From: CAYWMD01 sp964458575
Lineage (GTDB): Bacteria > Verrucomicrobiota > Verrucomicrobiia > Limisphaerales > JADLHS01
Assembly: GCA_964458575.1 (NCBI GenBank)
Contig: CAYWMD010000013.1
Coordinates: forward strand, 48,449-112,448
DNA length: 64,000 bases
Direction of reading: 5' to 3'
Part shown: piece by piece, positions 1 through 8,682 of the stretch
How the letters are laid out: every line of letters starts with the position of its first letter
Numbering within the stretch: position 1 is the stretch's first letter
Notes under the pieces: generated by a model
The model's input: the letters and a program-made list of their open reading frames with translations, nothing else
What the model was told of the DNA's origin: nothing
Databases searched by the model: none
Program-made: the position numbers and the translations under genes

Positions 1-908
1 AAACAATGCGGCGTGGGAAAACGGCAGTAGTCGAAGCAGGGTTTGTAAGGACAGGGTTTCCCTTCGATCCAAAGCCCGGAGGCGTGGAGTGGCGCGAACC
101 ATTCCGGGAGTTGCGGTCCGAACAAGCTGAGCGTGGGCAGACCGCAAAACGCTGCGAGGTGGCCGGGGCCGGAATCGTTGCCGATGAAAAACCCGGCCCG
201 GTCCGTCAAGGCAAGCAATTCCGCGACCGTTCGCGGCGAGGCGACATCGGTTTCGCCTGCCTGCAACCACCATTGGCGCTGGTCGGCGTCGCACGCGACG
301 ATGACGTGAAAATTCTTTTCGCGCAGGCGGGTGACCAGATTGCGATAGCGGTCCAGCGGCCACACGCGGATGGGCTGGCCCGCGCCGGTGTGAACCAGCA
401 CCGCCCGGTCGCGCGGCACGTTCGGGTGGGAAATCGCCTCGCGTTGGGGAAGGGAAAGGTCGAGCGCCCCGGCGAGGACGCGCCAGTATTCGTAACGATG
501 GTCGCGCGGGTCGGGTTTGGCGAGTGGGTGCGTGAGACAGAACTGGCTGCCGAGGCGGGGAAATCCCAATCGCTTTCGCGCTCCGGCCAGCCACAGGAAG
601 AAATGGTCGCGCGGATCCCAACGCGCGGAAAGGCCGGCGTCAAAGCGCTCGGCCGACAGGGTTCGGGTCAGGCGGAACATTCCATGCCAGGGCCAGTGCC
701 ACAGGCGGTATTTGCCGGTGAACGCAGTCCACGGCGCGACGAATGGGATCACCCGGACGTCCGGCCAGAAGCGTGGCTGCAAATCCAGCGCGAACGGCTT
801 GGCCACCAGGGTCACGTCGTATTTCTCGACGGCGGCGCGAATGAACGGCGTGGCGAGGACCAGGTCGCCGAGTTGCCAGATTTCCACGATGAGGAGTTTT
901 GGTTTCAC
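1..908 (-). CDS. Glycosyltransferase family 9 (heptosyltransferase-like), 3' end cut by window edge
   Basis: This reading frame stays open to the left edge of the window, so the C-terminus is missing (about 302 codons are visible). It starts at a GTG at 908 with VKPKLLIVEIWQLGDLVLAT, the typical GT9 N-terminus. GT9 signatures follow: HTGAGQPIRVWPLDRY near the middle and GNDSGPGHLAAFCGLPT near the end, the ADP-heptose-type donor-binding segment. The family transfers heptose or related sugars to lipopolysaccharide cores in the cytoplasm. The gene is divergent from the carbamoyltransferase at 1171. A TTG start further upstream in the same open frame cannot be excluded. The family is clear; the exact sugar is unknown. 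Confidence 0.85.
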   Translation of the reverse strand, partial: MKPKLLIVEIWQLGDLVLATPFIRAAVEKYDVTLVAKPFALDLQPRFWPDVRVIPFVAPWTAFTGKYRLWHWPWHGMFRLTRTLSAERFDAGLSARWDPRDHFFLWLAGARKRLGFPRLGSQFCLTHPLAKPDPRDHRYEYWRVLAGALDLSLPQREAISHPNVPRDRAVLVHTGAGQPIRVWPLDRYRNLVTRLREKNFHVIVACDADQRQWWLQAGETDVASPRTVAELLALTDRAGFFIGNDSGPGHLAAFCGLPTLSLFGPQLPEWFAPLHASGLWIEGKPCPYKPCFDYCRFPTPHC

Positions 909-1120
909 GGCCCGGTTCGCGCGGATGGAAGCGCGGGTCCGCCCGGCTTCTGAGCTGTCTTGATGTTGCCCATCGAGTGGTTTCAAAAGCGGCGCGCAGA
1001 AATCCGATGTATCGTGCGTCGCCGAAGCTAATGGCGTCAGCTTAGGGCGCGCGGGAAAGCGTGTAAAGCCCGCGCAAGTTTGCGGCGCGAGATTGGATTT
1101 TCATTTTTCGCGGCGTTGAC

Positions 1121-1147
1121 TTGACGCGAACTCGCCGGTATTAGAAT
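1121..1147 (+). promoter_or_regulatory. Possible sigma-70 promoter for the carbamoyltransferase
   Basis: TTGACG at 1121-1126 and TAGAAT at 1142-1147 resemble -35 and -10 boxes. The 15-base spacer is shorter than the optimal 17. An overlapping TTGACT at 1116 would give a spacer of 20. The rest of 909-1170, between two divergent genes, shows nothing else recognisable. Confidence 0.3.
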
Positions 1148-1170
1148 CGGGCGATTAATACCGGTTTCAA

Positions 1171-3027
1171 ATGGCAGCCATTCTAGGCATATCAGCGTTC
1201 TATCACGACAGCGCCGCCGCGCTGGTCGTGGACGGGGACATTGTGGCGGCCGCGCAAGAGGAGCGGTTCACGCGCAAGAAGCATGATCCCGGCTTTCCGG
1301 CCAACGCGGTGGCCTATTGCCTGAAGGAAGCCGGGCTGGAAGCGCCGCAACTCGATTACATCGCGTTTTACGACAAGCCGCTGACCAAGTTCGACCGGCT
1401 GCTGGAAACGTATCTGGCTTATGCCCCGGCGGGCTTTCGCAGCTTCCGCATGGCGATGCCCGTCTGGCTCAAGGACAAGCTGTACATGCGGCGCACGTTG
1501 CGGCAGCAATTCCACATGGCGCGCAAAACACCGCTGGTGTTCACCGACCATCATGAGAGCCATGCGGCCAGCGCGTTTTTTCCCAGCCCGTATGACCACG
1601 CGGCCATCCTGACGGTGGATGGCGTCGGAGAATGGAGCACGGCCACGTTTGGGGAGGGGGACGGCAACAAGCTGCGGTTGATCTCGCAACTGCAGTTTCC
1701 ACATTCGCTGGGTCTGCTGTACTCGGCCTTCACCTATTACTGCGGATTCAAGGTGAACAGCGGCGAATACAAGCTCATGGGACTCGCGCCCTACGGCCAG
1801 CCGGTTTACCGCGACGCCATCCTCAAGCACCTGCTCGACCTCAAACCCGACGGCAGTTTGTGGATGAACATGGACTACTTCAACTACTGCCAGGGCCTGA
1901 CGATGACGAACGAGCGGTTTGATCAACTGTTCGGCGGGCCACCGCGCCGTCCGGAGGCGATGCTCGAGCAGCGGCACATGGACCTGGCCGCGAGCATCCA
2001 AGTGGTGACGGAAGAAGCCGTCATGCGGATGGCGCGCGAGGCGCATCGGCAAACCAAGGCCAGGAATCTCGTGCTGGCCGGCGGGGTGGCGCTCAATTGC
2101 GTGGCCAACGGGAAATTGCTGCGCGAAGGACCGTTTGAGAACATCTGGATTCAACCGGCGGCGGGCGATGCGGGCGGAGCACTCGGGGCGGCGTTGTTCG
2201 TCTGGCATCAATTGATGAACAAACCGCGCGAACCGCGCGGCCGCGATTGCCAGAAGGGCAGCCTGCTCGGCCCGCGTTTTTCCAACGATGCCATCGCGAA
2301 TTTCCTGGGGGAGATGCAGACGCCGCACGAACGATTTACCAATGAATCGGAACTGCTGGCAGAGGTGGCGCGGTTGATGGCGGAGGGAAAAATCGTCGGC
2401 TGGTTTCATGGCCGGATGGAGTTTGGGCCGCGGGCCCTCGGCGCGCGCAGCATCATCGGCGATCCACGCAACGCGACGATGCAGGCCACGATGAACGTGA
2501 AGATCAAGTTTCGCGAAAGCTTCCGGCCTTTTGCGCCCTGCGTGCTCCAGGAACGCGTGAGCGACTATTTCGAGATGCGCAGCGATCAGGAGAGTCCCTA
2601 CATGCTGCTGGTGGCGCCGGTTCTGGAAAAGCATCGGGTGAAATTGTCCGAGGCAGACCGCAAAAAGATGTTGGAAGCCCCCGATCTGCGGCAGCGGGTT
2701 AACATCGTGCGGTCCACCATGCCGGCGATCACGCACGTGGATTACAGCGCGCGGCTTCAGACCGTGGATGAACCGCGGCACGGGCGGTTTTACCGGTTGA
2801 TGAAAGCGTTTGAGCGGCAGACCGGCTGCCCGGTGATCGTGAACACCAGTTTCAACATCCGCGGTGAGCCAATCGTCGGAACGCCGCACGATGCCTACCG
2901 TTGTTTCCTCACGACCGACATGGACGTGCTGGTGCTGGAGGATTTCGTGCTGCGCAAGGAACGCATGGAGAAGAAAATCACCGAAGCGGAACGGGCAAAA
3001 CATCTGGCTCAATTCGAACTCGACTGA
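1171..3027 (+). CDS. Carbamoyltransferase (NodU/CmcH family)
   Basis: This 618-residue protein matches the usual NodU/CmcH length. These enzymes transfer a carbamoyl group from carbamoyl phosphate to a hydroxyl of a sugar or antibiotic, via ATP. The N-terminal Kae1-like domain starts GISAFYHDSAAAL and holds the metal-binding HHESH motif at residues 127-131. The C-terminal domain carries GRMEFGPRALGARS (about 414-427) and NTSFNIRGEP, the carbamoyl-phosphate-binding signatures. The SxtJ-like and DUF5989 genes follow directly on the same strand, a frequent triplet in polysaccharide loci. Inference: it carbamoylates a sugar of the surface polysaccharide made by the surrounding genes. Confidence 0.93.
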   Translation: MAAILGISAFYHDSAAALVVDGDIVAAAQEERFTRKKHDPGFPANAVAYCLKEAGLEAPQLDYIAFYDKPLTKFDRLLETYLAYAPAGFRSFRMAMPVWLKDKLYMRRTLRQQFHMARKTPLVFTDHHESHAASAFFPSPYDHAAILTVDGVGEWSTATFGEGDGNKLRLISQLQFPHSLGLLYSAFTYYCGFKVNSGEYKLMGLAPYGQPVYRDAILKHLLDLKPDGSLWMNMDYFNYCQGLTMTNERFDQLFGGPPRRPEAMLEQRHMDLAASIQVVTEEAVMRMAREAHRQTKARNLVLAGGVALNCVANGKLLREGPFENIWIQPAAGDAGGALGAALFVWHQLMNKPREPRGRDCQKGSLLGPRFSNDAIANFLGEMQTPHERFTNESELLAEVARLMAEGKIVGWFHGRMEFGPRALGARSIIGDPRNATMQATMNVKIKFRESFRPFAPCVLQERVSDYFEMRSDQESPYMLLVAPVLEKHRVKLSEADRKKMLEAPDLRQRVNIVRSTMPAITHVDYSARLQTVDEPRHGRFYRLMKAFERQTGCPVIVNTSFNIRGEPIVGTPHDAYRCFLTTDMDVLVLEDFVLRKERMEKKITEAERAKHLAQFELD

Positions 3028-3037
3028 AGCTGTTGCC

Positions 3038-3454
3038 ATGAAATGGTCTGACATCCAATTTCAACCCTCGAAGAAAGTGCTCCGGCAGTTTGCGGCGGCG
3101 TGGCTGGTGTTTTTGCTGGCTTGGGCGGCGTATCAATGGCTGGCGCGTGGCCATCACACGGCGGGGTGGGTGTTGGGCGCGCTCGGAGTAATCGTGGGGG
3201 GCATCGGTCTGGCGGTGCCCCTGACCGTCCGCTGGCTTTATGTCGGATGCATGATTGTGGCGTTTCCCGTGGGTTGGGTGGTCTCCCAGGTTGTGGTGGC
3301 GTTGATGTATTACGTCGTGTTGACGCCCGTGGCGATGTTCTTTCGTTGGCGAGGACGCGATCTGCTCAATCGTGCGCCGTCCCCGGAGCGAACGAGCTTC
3401 TGGACGCCCAAATCACAACCCCAGGACGTGCGTCGCTATTTTCGCCAATATTGA
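3038..3454 (+). CDS. SxtJ-family small membrane protein
   Basis: This 138-residue protein has three or four hydrophobic helices (for example LVFLLAWAAYQWLA and VGCMIVAFPVGWVVSQVVVA) and a polar C-terminus ending RRYFRQY. The ATG at 3038 lies 10 bases after the carbamoyltransferase stop, which suggests one transcript. SxtJ-type proteins repeatedly occur directly behind NodU/CmcH carbamoyltransferases; their biochemical role is not established. Family assignment is from sequence character and synteny. Confidence 0.75.
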   Translation: MKWSDIQFQPSKKVLRQFAAAWLVFLLAWAAYQWLARGHHTAGWVLGALGVIVGGIGLAVPLTVRWLYVGCMIVAFPVGWVVSQVVVALMYYVVLTPVAMFFRWRGRDLLNRAPSPERTSFWTPKSQPQDVRRYFRQY

Positions 3455-3512
3455 CTTTGATGTCGGTGAAGTTTCCCTTGAGTTTTGATTGTACTTCTCT
3501 GAGATTGTGTCC

Positions 3513-3713
3513 ATGAGCGACCCGAAACAGAACGAATTCGAGAAGACCGCGAAGGAACAGGCGGAGGCCGGATTTTTTGCGGAGTTCTGGGGTTTCCTGC
3601 GGGACAACAAGAAATGGTGGCTGGTCCCGATTCTCATCGTGTTGCTTCTGTTTGGCCTGCTGATCCTGCTCTCCGGCACCGGGGTGGCACCGTTTATCTA
3701 CACGCTGTTCTAA
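3513..3713 (+). CDS. DUF5989-type single-span membrane protein
   Basis: This 66-residue protein has a charged N-terminal half (MSDPKQNEFEKTAKEQ), the segment FWGFLRDNKKWW, and one membrane helix (LVPILIVLLLFGLLILL) ending in TGVAPFIYTLF. That layout is the DUF5989 pattern, which accompanies carbamoyltransferase and SxtJ genes in many phyla. The ATG at 3513 is chosen because the family begins just before the acidic stretch. Function unknown; it probably forms a membrane module with the two preceding gene products. Confidence 0.75.
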   Translation: MSDPKQNEFEKTAKEQAEAGFFAEFWGFLRDNKKWWLVPILIVLLLFGLLILLSGTGVAPFIYTLF

Positions 3714-3741
3714 ACCGTGGCGTCTCGATCCCGGCCGACGG

Positions 3742-4572
3742 TCAAGTTCGCGGGCGAAAGCGGGGTTGTGCAACCTCGCGCAATTCTCGTCGGTCCGGAG
3801 AGGCTTGGGTATAAAGCGAAAAACTAAAGGGGTCTTGGGAATACATACCACCGCCCAAACGTCGTAGCCGATGATGACCAATCAGGATTGGTCGCGCGAG
3901 CCGGGCCCAGAACGGAGCAGTTTCACGCAGTTCGCGGTTCTCTTGTTTGGCCTTGGCTTCCTGGCCCAGGTTGTGGCCGGTCAATGTGAAGACTGACGTA
4001 AACCGATTCAACGTCGCCATGCGGACCCCACGACGCAGCAATCGCACCATCCATTCGCCATCGCCGCCCGCCCGCAGCCGCGGGTCGAAAAGCTCCCCAT
4101 AATCAAACACCACCCGCCGCCGGAAAAAAGTTGCGCAGGACAACGTGGAGAGGTGGCAGGCCCAACTGTGATAAAGCAGCGGCACCTGGACCTTGCGATG
4201 GCCCATGTAATTTCCCGGTTCGTCCACGAACACCACGTGGCCAAACAGCAGGTCAACCTCGGCGTGGTTTTTGAAAAATTCCAAGACGGAGTTCAACGCG
4301 CCGGGCAGGTATTGTTCGTCGCAATTGAGCCAGGCGAAAATGTCGCCCGTCGCCCTCTTGAGTCCCCGGTTGATGGCGTCGTACATGCCGGAGTCCTTCT
4401 CCACCAACGCGCGCACCCGCCGGTCGTGTGGCAGCCAGTCCAGCGTGCCATCATCCGAACCGGCATCTTGAACGATGTGTTCGACATCCAGGCCCTGGTC
4501 GGCAACCGAAGCGATGCACAATTTCAACCAGTTCGACTGGCGGAAGCTGGGGGTGATGATGGAGATGCGCAC
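3742..4572 (-). CDS. Glycosyltransferase family 2
   Basis: This 276-residue GT-A enzyme starts MRISIITPSFRQSNWL. It has the nucleotide-binding DAGSDDGTLDWL and an acidic metal-binding motif at NCDEQYLPGA, followed by a GGDGEW acceptor-site motif. No membrane helices are evident, so it is probably a cytoplasmic, membrane-associated enzyme that adds one sugar during repeat-unit assembly. It is convergent with the DUF5989 gene and lies downstream of the two polymerase-like genes on the same strand, after a gap holding a palindromic repeat. Confidence 0.9.
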   Translation of the reverse strand: MRISIITPSFRQSNWLKLCIASVADQGLDVEHIVQDAGSDDGTLDWLPHDRRVRALVEKDSGMYDAINRGLKRATGDIFAWLNCDEQYLPGALNSVLEFFKNHAEVDLLFGHVVFVDEPGNYMGHRKVQVPLLYHSWACHLSTLSCATFFRRRVVFDYGELFDPRLRAGGDGEWMVRLLRRGVRMATLNRFTSVFTLTGHNLGQEAKAKQENRELRETAPFWARLARPILIGHHRLRRLGGGMYSQDPFSFSLYTQASPDRRELREVAQPRFRPRT

Positions 4573-4656
4573 AGGGCAAACGGAAGCGGTATTACGCGGC
4601 CACCGTGGTCAAACCATTGGATGGTTTACCCAGCGGGTGCGAGCGCCAACAGTTGT

Positions 4657-4704
4657 GGAACGCCGCCTTCAGGCGGCAGGGCTGCCGGATAAATCCGGCG
4701 TTCC
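4657..4704. repeat. Cloverleaf-like palindromic repeat
   Basis: Outer arms GGAACGCCG (4657-4665) and CGGCGTTCC (4696-4704) are perfect complements. Between them lie two further hairpins: GCCGCCT/AGGCGGC (4662-4668 with 4671-4677) and GCCGGAT/ATCCGGC (4684-4690 with 4693-4699). The bases can therefore fold as alternative or combined hairpins. It sits in the 210-base gap between the GT2 gene and the polymerase-like gene. It resembles a REP-type dispersed element and could also end transcription. Confidence 0.65.
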
Positions 4705-4782
4705 GAAAAGTCGCCAATTCAAGCATGGAAGCGAATGGCCTAAACGAATAACGCGGCCAGTTTGCGGCGCCGGCAAAATCTT

Positions 4783-6348
4783 TCAAGATCTTGCCCGTGC
4801 CAACCGCAATTGCGGGAATGCCGGCTTGACCGCTTCGACCCGCGCCGGTTCGCGCACACCGCCGTTGACACTGATGCTTAAGGCCACCAACCCGGTGAAT
4901 TTATACAGATCGTTGAAGAAGGAACCAAAGACAAAAAAGTAAATAATCACGTGCACCAGGAACAAAACAAACAGAAAAGTATTCACGCGGCGCAAAGCCG
5001 GTTCGCCGTAATGAAGATTACGATACAAAACACGAAAACTCGCCCCGATAAACCACAGGAACGCGATCGCACCCCAGACGCCGAGCGGGATGAGCAGCGT
5101 GAGGGGGCCGTTGTGGTAGTCACCCGCAAGCATCGCGCTTTCGGTCACATCCCTTCGCATCCGTTCGGACATTTCCAGTTCCCCGGGGTTGATGGCGTAA
5201 CCTTTACCGACCAGAAAATAGCGCGGGACCTGGGGGATGACTTCACGCCACATGCGCAGCCGCCATTCCGTGGACGCATCGGCACCCATGCGGACCATGG
5301 GATCAATGTCCACCGGCAGGAAACTGATCGCCCGTTGCACCGTGAGCGGCATTTTGGAGGCCAGTGGGATGACGACCGCGCTCCCCAGGATGAACGCCAG
5401 CAGCACAAAGGGCAGGGCCATGCTACGGTGCAGGCCCTCCACAAAAAAATGGCAGAAGAACATCAGGCAGAAAAAGATCACGGCGGAGCGAAAGCCGGTG
5501 TGCATGGCCACCCACAACGCCCCCATTACCAGCAGGGTGCGCCACGGCTGGTTGACCTGAAATCCCCCGCTGAACCGGAAAGGCAGCAAATGCAACGGCT
5601 CGCTCAGGCTGAACACCCCGCGCAGGCCGTGCCGGGCCAGGAGATACCAGATCAGGGCGCCCGCAGCCGGGCCCAACCCGCCCAGCCGGATTGGCGCCTC
5701 TTCCGGGATATCCGGGGCCAGCGATTCCAGGGTGTCCACCGGAAAAATCGCAAAAATCCAATAGAAACTCGGGCTGATCAACCCGCCCATGCTGCCGATG
5801 GCCGAAGTGACACCGCTCAACAGAAAAATGGAAACGTACAAAATTTCGCGGCCCGGCGGTACGCGATTGCAGGCGATTGCGAAGAAACCAACGATGGACA
5901 TCAGCAACATGACGTAACGCCTGCCGCCATACATCTCGCTGCCAAACACACGCATGCCGATGCCGCCTGCCAGCGCGGCCGTTACCACCACCACCACCAG
6001 CAGAAAAAACAAGGGTCGTGCTACCGACGGCACGTAAATGAGTTTGTGTTCGCGGTTAAGGATGTGTTGCAGCAACGAAAGCAACAAACTGATCAACGCC
6101 ATGAGGACCCACAAATACGGACGCCCGGGCAGAAAGAACATTACGGCGGACAGGTTCCAACTGGCAATCAGTACCAGATGATGCCAGCGCAACAGAATCG
6201 GCACCAACGGCAGGAAAACCACCAGCAGCACCATCATGAAACTGGTTAAATCCACCGTCGAACTGGGTATGAGATAACCCAAAGCAATCGCCAGCGGCAG
6301 GCAAAGGCCGTAGATGATCAGCGAACGTATGATGGCCAGCGCATTCAT
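4783..6348 (-). CDS. O-antigen polymerase/ligase-like membrane protein, copy 2 of a tandem pair
   Basis: This 521-residue protein has about eleven or twelve predicted membrane helices and a long extracytoplasmic loop near residues 330-420, followed by GDYHNGPLTLLIPLGVWG. That motif resembles the Wzy_C/WaaL ligase signature, where a histidine in the loop precedes a helix. These proteins polymerise or ligate lipid-linked glycans at the periplasmic face. The start overlaps the end of its paralogue by four bases (ATGA at 6345-6348), so the two are translationally coupled. They share STEWRLRMWR, LVGKGYAINPGEL and FLPVDIDP. The exact role, polymerase or ligase, is unresolved. Confidence 0.72.
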   Translation of the reverse strand: MNALAIIRSLIIYGLCLPLAIALGYLIPSSTVDLTSFMMVLLVVFLPLVPILLRWHHLVLIASWNLSAVMFFLPGRPYLWVLMALISLLLSLLQHILNREHKLIYVPSVARPLFFLLVVVVVTAALAGGIGMRVFGSEMYGGRRYVMLLMSIVGFFAIACNRVPPGREILYVSIFLLSGVTSAIGSMGGLISPSFYWIFAIFPVDTLESLAPDIPEEAPIRLGGLGPAAGALIWYLLARHGLRGVFSLSEPLHLLPFRFSGGFQVNQPWRTLLVMGALWVAMHTGFRSAVIFFCLMFFCHFFVEGLHRSMALPFVLLAFILGSAVVIPLASKMPLTVQRAISFLPVDIDPMVRMGADASTEWRLRMWREVIPQVPRYFLVGKGYAINPGELEMSERMRRDVTESAMLAGDYHNGPLTLLIPLGVWGAIAFLWFIGASFRVLYRNLHYGEPALRRVNTFLFVLFLVHVIIYFFVFGSFFNDLYKFTGLVALSISVNGGVREPARVEAVKPAFPQLRLARARS

Positions 6349-7910
6349 TCAAAAGCTTCGATGGAACGGTATTTTAACATGGTGCTATGATTGTCAATCC
6401 TCTGCAAGGCGTCGGGTTCTTCCCCGACCCGGCGAACTCCACCGTTGAGCGCAATACTCAGGCCAATCAGGCCGGTGAAATTATAAAGGTCGCTGTAGAG
6501 CGCTCCAAATACGAAGAAAAAGAAGATGACGCGGGTGATAAAGCAGGCCAGAAGCACGGCATTGATCGTATACAGCGCCGGATCGCCATGCCGGAAATTC
6601 CGGCGCAGGACCCAGATGCCTGCAGCCAAAAACCACACCAATGCCAATACCCCGTAGATGCCAAAGGGAATGACGACCGAGAGCGGCCCGCTGTGGTAAT
6701 CGCCCGCAAACGCCGCCATTGCTGCCGAGTCGGTGCCCCCGCGCGGGGATAAATCGGCCATCATACCCAATTCACGAGGATCCAAGGTATAACCTTTGCC
6801 TTTGAACAGGTATTTGGGGACTTCCGGCAACATCGTCCGCCAGATTTCCAGCCGCCATTCCGTCGAAACTATTGCTGATTGCTTGGTCACCGGATCCACG
6901 TTGATGGGCAGGAAACTGACCGAGCGTTGCACCGAGAGTGGCATCCGGTCCACGAACGATACCAACGCGATACCGACCAACAACGCGGCGCAAACGGCGA
7001 TGAAAAAATAGCGGGTTCGCCACAAACCCTCGATCACAAACAGAACGCCAATCAACACCACCTGAAAAAGCACGGCGGAACGAAATCCCCCGTAAGTGCT
7101 GGCGAAACCCGCAGCGAGAAAAAGTGCCATGCGCCAGGGGCGGCGCAGGTCAAACACGCCCGTGAGTCCGTAACGGGCCAGCAAATAGAAATTGATGGCG
7201 ACGGCGCTGATCATTAACCCATTGACCCTGACCGCAAAATCGCCCACGGCGTATTCTCCCATGGCCTGGCCCACGGCCATTTCCGGCTGAAACAGGTAAT
7301 ATAGAAAATACAGTTGCGGCGTGTAGTAGATAAGATTGCTGATCATCGCGGTCAAACCGGACAGGAAGAAGAGGGCCACGTACAGTCGGGCGCGTTCGAG
7401 TGGGATGGGCTGGCTCGTCAACGCGAAATACCCCAATACAGCGGCCAGCATGTAAAAATATCCCCGGCCGCCGACACGATCCGATCCGATAGCGCTGACG
7501 CCGAGCCCTCCCGTCAACGCGGCGGTGACAAGCACAACCACCATCAAACACCCCAGCGGCCGGATCACCTTTGGCTCAAGCAAGAACTTGCGCTCGGGAT
7601 GGACGGCCCGCGTCAGCACCGCCAGCAGAAGGCTCACCAGCGCCATCAACATCCACAGTTGCGGCCGGCCCGGCAGGAAACCGAGGTTGATGCTGGCGCC
7701 CCAGGAAAAAACCAGAAATGCATGATGCCATCGCAGTGCGAAGGGCACCAGCAACACGCCCAGAACCATCACCACGATCGTCAGCGTGCTCGACTCCATG
7801 GGCTCGGCCAGCAGGTAGCCCAGCAGAATCGCCAGGGGCAGACACAGCCCCAGGATCATGCGGTTGCGCGATGCAGCAAATGAATTGGCCATTCCCAAAC
7901 ATTGAAACAA
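6345..7910 (-). CDS. O-antigen polymerase/ligase-like membrane protein, copy 1 of a tandem pair
   Basis: This protein is 521 residues long, exactly the length of its downstream paralogue, with the same helix layout and shared motifs (STEWRLEIWRTMLPEVPKYL, KGKGYTLDPRELG, AGDYHSGPLSVVIPFGIYG). The pair clearly arose by duplication but has diverged strongly over most of its length, so the duplication is old and the two probably act on different acceptors. It is the first gene of this minus-strand group and diverges from the NUDIX gene at 8046. Wzy-type polymerase and WaaL-type ligase are both possible. Confidence 0.72.
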   Translation of the reverse strand: MFQCLGMANSFAASRNRMILGLCLPLAILLGYLLAEPMESSTLTIVVMVLGVLLVPFALRWHHAFLVFSWGASINLGFLPGRPQLWMLMALVSLLLAVLTRAVHPERKFLLEPKVIRPLGCLMVVVLVTAALTGGLGVSAIGSDRVGGRGYFYMLAAVLGYFALTSQPIPLERARLYVALFFLSGLTAMISNLIYYTPQLYFLYYLFQPEMAVGQAMGEYAVGDFAVRVNGLMISAVAINFYLLARYGLTGVFDLRRPWRMALFLAAGFASTYGGFRSAVLFQVVLIGVLFVIEGLWRTRYFFIAVCAALLVGIALVSFVDRMPLSVQRSVSFLPINVDPVTKQSAIVSTEWRLEIWRTMLPEVPKYLFKGKGYTLDPRELGMMADLSPRGGTDSAAMAAFAGDYHSGPLSVVIPFGIYGVLALVWFLAAGIWVLRRNFRHGDPALYTINAVLLACFITRVIFFFFVFGALYSDLYNFTGLIGLSIALNGGVRRVGEEPDALQRIDNHSTMLKYRSIEAFE

Positions 7911-8045
7911 GCGTCATGCGCCGACGCAATCTCATTCCGAACGCGGGGCGGGCCAAAAACGATTGCAGGCCGGTTTTGCAGATCACGCGGCTTCTTGTGT
8001 TCCGCATCAAAGCGTCTAGCCTCTGGCCCGTCACTTTCAGTCACC

Positions 8046-8576
8046 ATGCAAATCATTGAACGCCGAGTTGAAATGGCCACCCCCTGGTTCGAATTGATTG
8101 CGAAGCGCACCGATGAGAACCCGTCGCCCTTTTATGCCCTGCGGATGTTGGATTACGTGTCGGTCGTGGCGCTCACTACCCAAAACGAATTGGCGCTCGT
8201 CCGGCAGTTTCGCCCGGCGGTGGAGCGGCGGACACTGGAATTGCCGGGCGGGCATGTGGAGAAGGACGAAACGCCCGAGGCGTCGGCCCGGCGGGAACTG
8301 GCGGAAGAATGCGGCCTGGACGCGCCCCGGCTGGAATTGCTCGGGACCTTGTTGAGCGACACGGGCCGCCACGACAACCGGCTCTGGTGCTTCTTCGCCA
8401 GCGGAGTCCAGCCGCTCAAGGGTTTTTCGCCGGAACACGGGGTCGAACCGGTCCTCGTCCCAGTGACCCGGCTCCGCGAGCTGATGATGAGCGGCGAGTT
8501 CGATCATGCGTTGAACCTGGCCGCCATAACCCTGGCCATCGCCCGGCATGGCCCGGAACTTTTTGCCTTGAAGTAA
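8046..8576 (+). CDS. NUDIX hydrolase (ADP-sugar pyrophosphatase type)
   Basis: This 176-residue protein carries a complete Nudix box at residues 69-91, with the pattern G-x5-E-x7-RELAEECGL. This coordinates Mg2+ for pyrophosphate bond cleavage in nucleoside diphosphates linked to another moiety. The N-terminal antiparallel strand region (ERRVEMATPWFELI) is typical of the ADP-ribose/GDP-mannose pyrophosphatase group. The ATG at 8046 fits the family start; an open frame extends further upstream without family character. Its position inside a sugar locus suggests nucleotide-sugar turnover, but the substrate cannot be read from sequence. Confidence 0.88.
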   Translation: MQIIERRVEMATPWFELIAKRTDENPSPFYALRMLDYVSVVALTTQNELALVRQFRPAVERRTLELPGGHVEKDETPEASARRELAEECGLDAPRLELLGTLLSDTGRHDNRLWCFFASGVQPLKGFSPEHGVEPVLVPVTRLRELMMSGEFDHALNLAAITLAIARHGPELFALK

Positions 8577-8682
8577 GGGGTTCTGAAATTATCATCCGCT
8601 GCCCTATGGCGCAGGCAATTGACTTGCGTGCAGAAGGCCGGCCCGCTGGCAGCGGTTGTTCCGGGCGGCACAAACGACATAC

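Noticed and set aside
1192..3054. Long open frame of about 620 codons antisense to the carbamoyltransferase
   Set aside because: It is histidine- and arginine-rich shadow sequence of a clearly real gene and has no family features.
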